Shown here piece after piece: positions 63,931 to 64,000 of a stretch of DNA of 64,000 nt; within the stretch, counting starts at the first letter, position 1; every line of letters begins with the position of its first letter. The translations under genes and the position numbers were made by a program. Location of the stretch: the NCBI RefSeq assembly GCF_900217235.1, contig NZ_LT907975.1:2951001-3015000 (forward strand), given 5' to 3'. The notes under the pieces are model-generated. The model was not told the origin of the DNA, searched no databases, and worked only from the letters and a program-made list of their open reading frames with translations. Source of the DNA: Pseudodesulfovibrio profundus (GTDB lineage Bacteria > Desulfobacterota > Desulfovibrionia > Desulfovibrionales > Desulfovibrionaceae).

Positions 63931-64000
63931 TTAGTCTTCGAGCAGGTCGTCAAGGTCGTCGAACCCTCTGGACTCAGGCTTGGCGATGGATTCGTCAAAG
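63931..64000 (-). CDS. C-terminus of a gene running off the edge
   Basis: The last 22 codons of a minus-strand gene, ending in an acidic tail (GFDDLDDLLED). Acidic tails of this kind are common in single-stranded DNA-binding proteins and phage recombination proteins, but the tail alone does not identify it. A terminator follows. Confidence 0.6.
   Translation of the reverse strand, partial: FDESIAKPESRGFDDLDDLLED

Overview
The window looks like a chromosomal segment of a sulfate-reducing deltaproteobacterium of the Desulfovibrionales, probably Desulfovibrio or Pseudodesulfovibrio. The evidence is a periplasmic [NiFe] hydrogenase of the Desulfovibrio type, its HypC and HyaD/HybD maturation partners, an EndoQ-UvrD fusion, the CbiR/CobU pair, and many small conserved genes of the kind seen in that order. 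Base composition is moderately GC-rich through the first ~51 kb and becomes more AT-rich and patchy after that.

Layout. 0.5-6.6 kb: hydrogenase small and large subunits, a terminator, three tandem copies of a 270-bp intergenic repeat, a small exporter block (LysE/RhtB, SMR), then the hydrogenase maturation protease and HypC on the opposite strand. 6.8-10.5 kb: isocitrate dehydrogenase, a class III sirtuin, and a TrpB2-type tryptophan synthase beta subunit behind a terminator-containing leader. 10.6-23.5 kb: two META-domain lipoproteins, a family 3 glycosidase, a rhomboid protease, a ZnuCB-type metal importer, GmhA, PurU, a glycosyltransferase and several unassigned proteins. 23.7-32.3 kb: DNA polymerase I, a DHH phosphoesterase, CobU, CbiR (cobamide remodelling), and a fused EndoQ/UvrD DNA-repair helicase. 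32.3-37.1 kb: a MarR-controlled RND efflux operon. 37.2-38.5 kb: an intact IS3-family element with clear ends and a frameshift site. 38.6-51.9 kb: ComFB-like protein, exported MsrAB, an HBM-type chemoreceptor, LpxB and a sugar-nucleotide oxidoreductase, PAP2 and ArnT-like envelope enzymes, a pair of TIGR04282/TIGR04283 transferases, and a PNPOx/SGNH/threonine aldolase operon.

52-64 kb is accessory DNA. It holds a short Rhs protein gene that is broken twice (an in-frame amber codon and an IS5-family insertion). Its C-terminus can be rebuilt exactly by removing the IS and one 5-bp duplication, and it then overlaps a small membrane protein gene that is a good immunity candidate. Next come a truncated LOG-family gene, an AT-rich caspase-like protein fused to a beta-propeller-like region, a triple-frame decayed gene, two tyrosine recombinases, an excisionase-like protein, a primase-type zinc-finger protein and unusual inverted repeats. 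This is a degrading integrative element.

I did not see rRNA, tRNA or CRISPR arrays. Family names come from recognition of motifs by eye, and no database search was possible. The least understood candidates for a new system are the caspase/propeller gene, the Rhs toxin/immunity pair, and the short recombinase lying next to a 9-bp inverted repeat pair.
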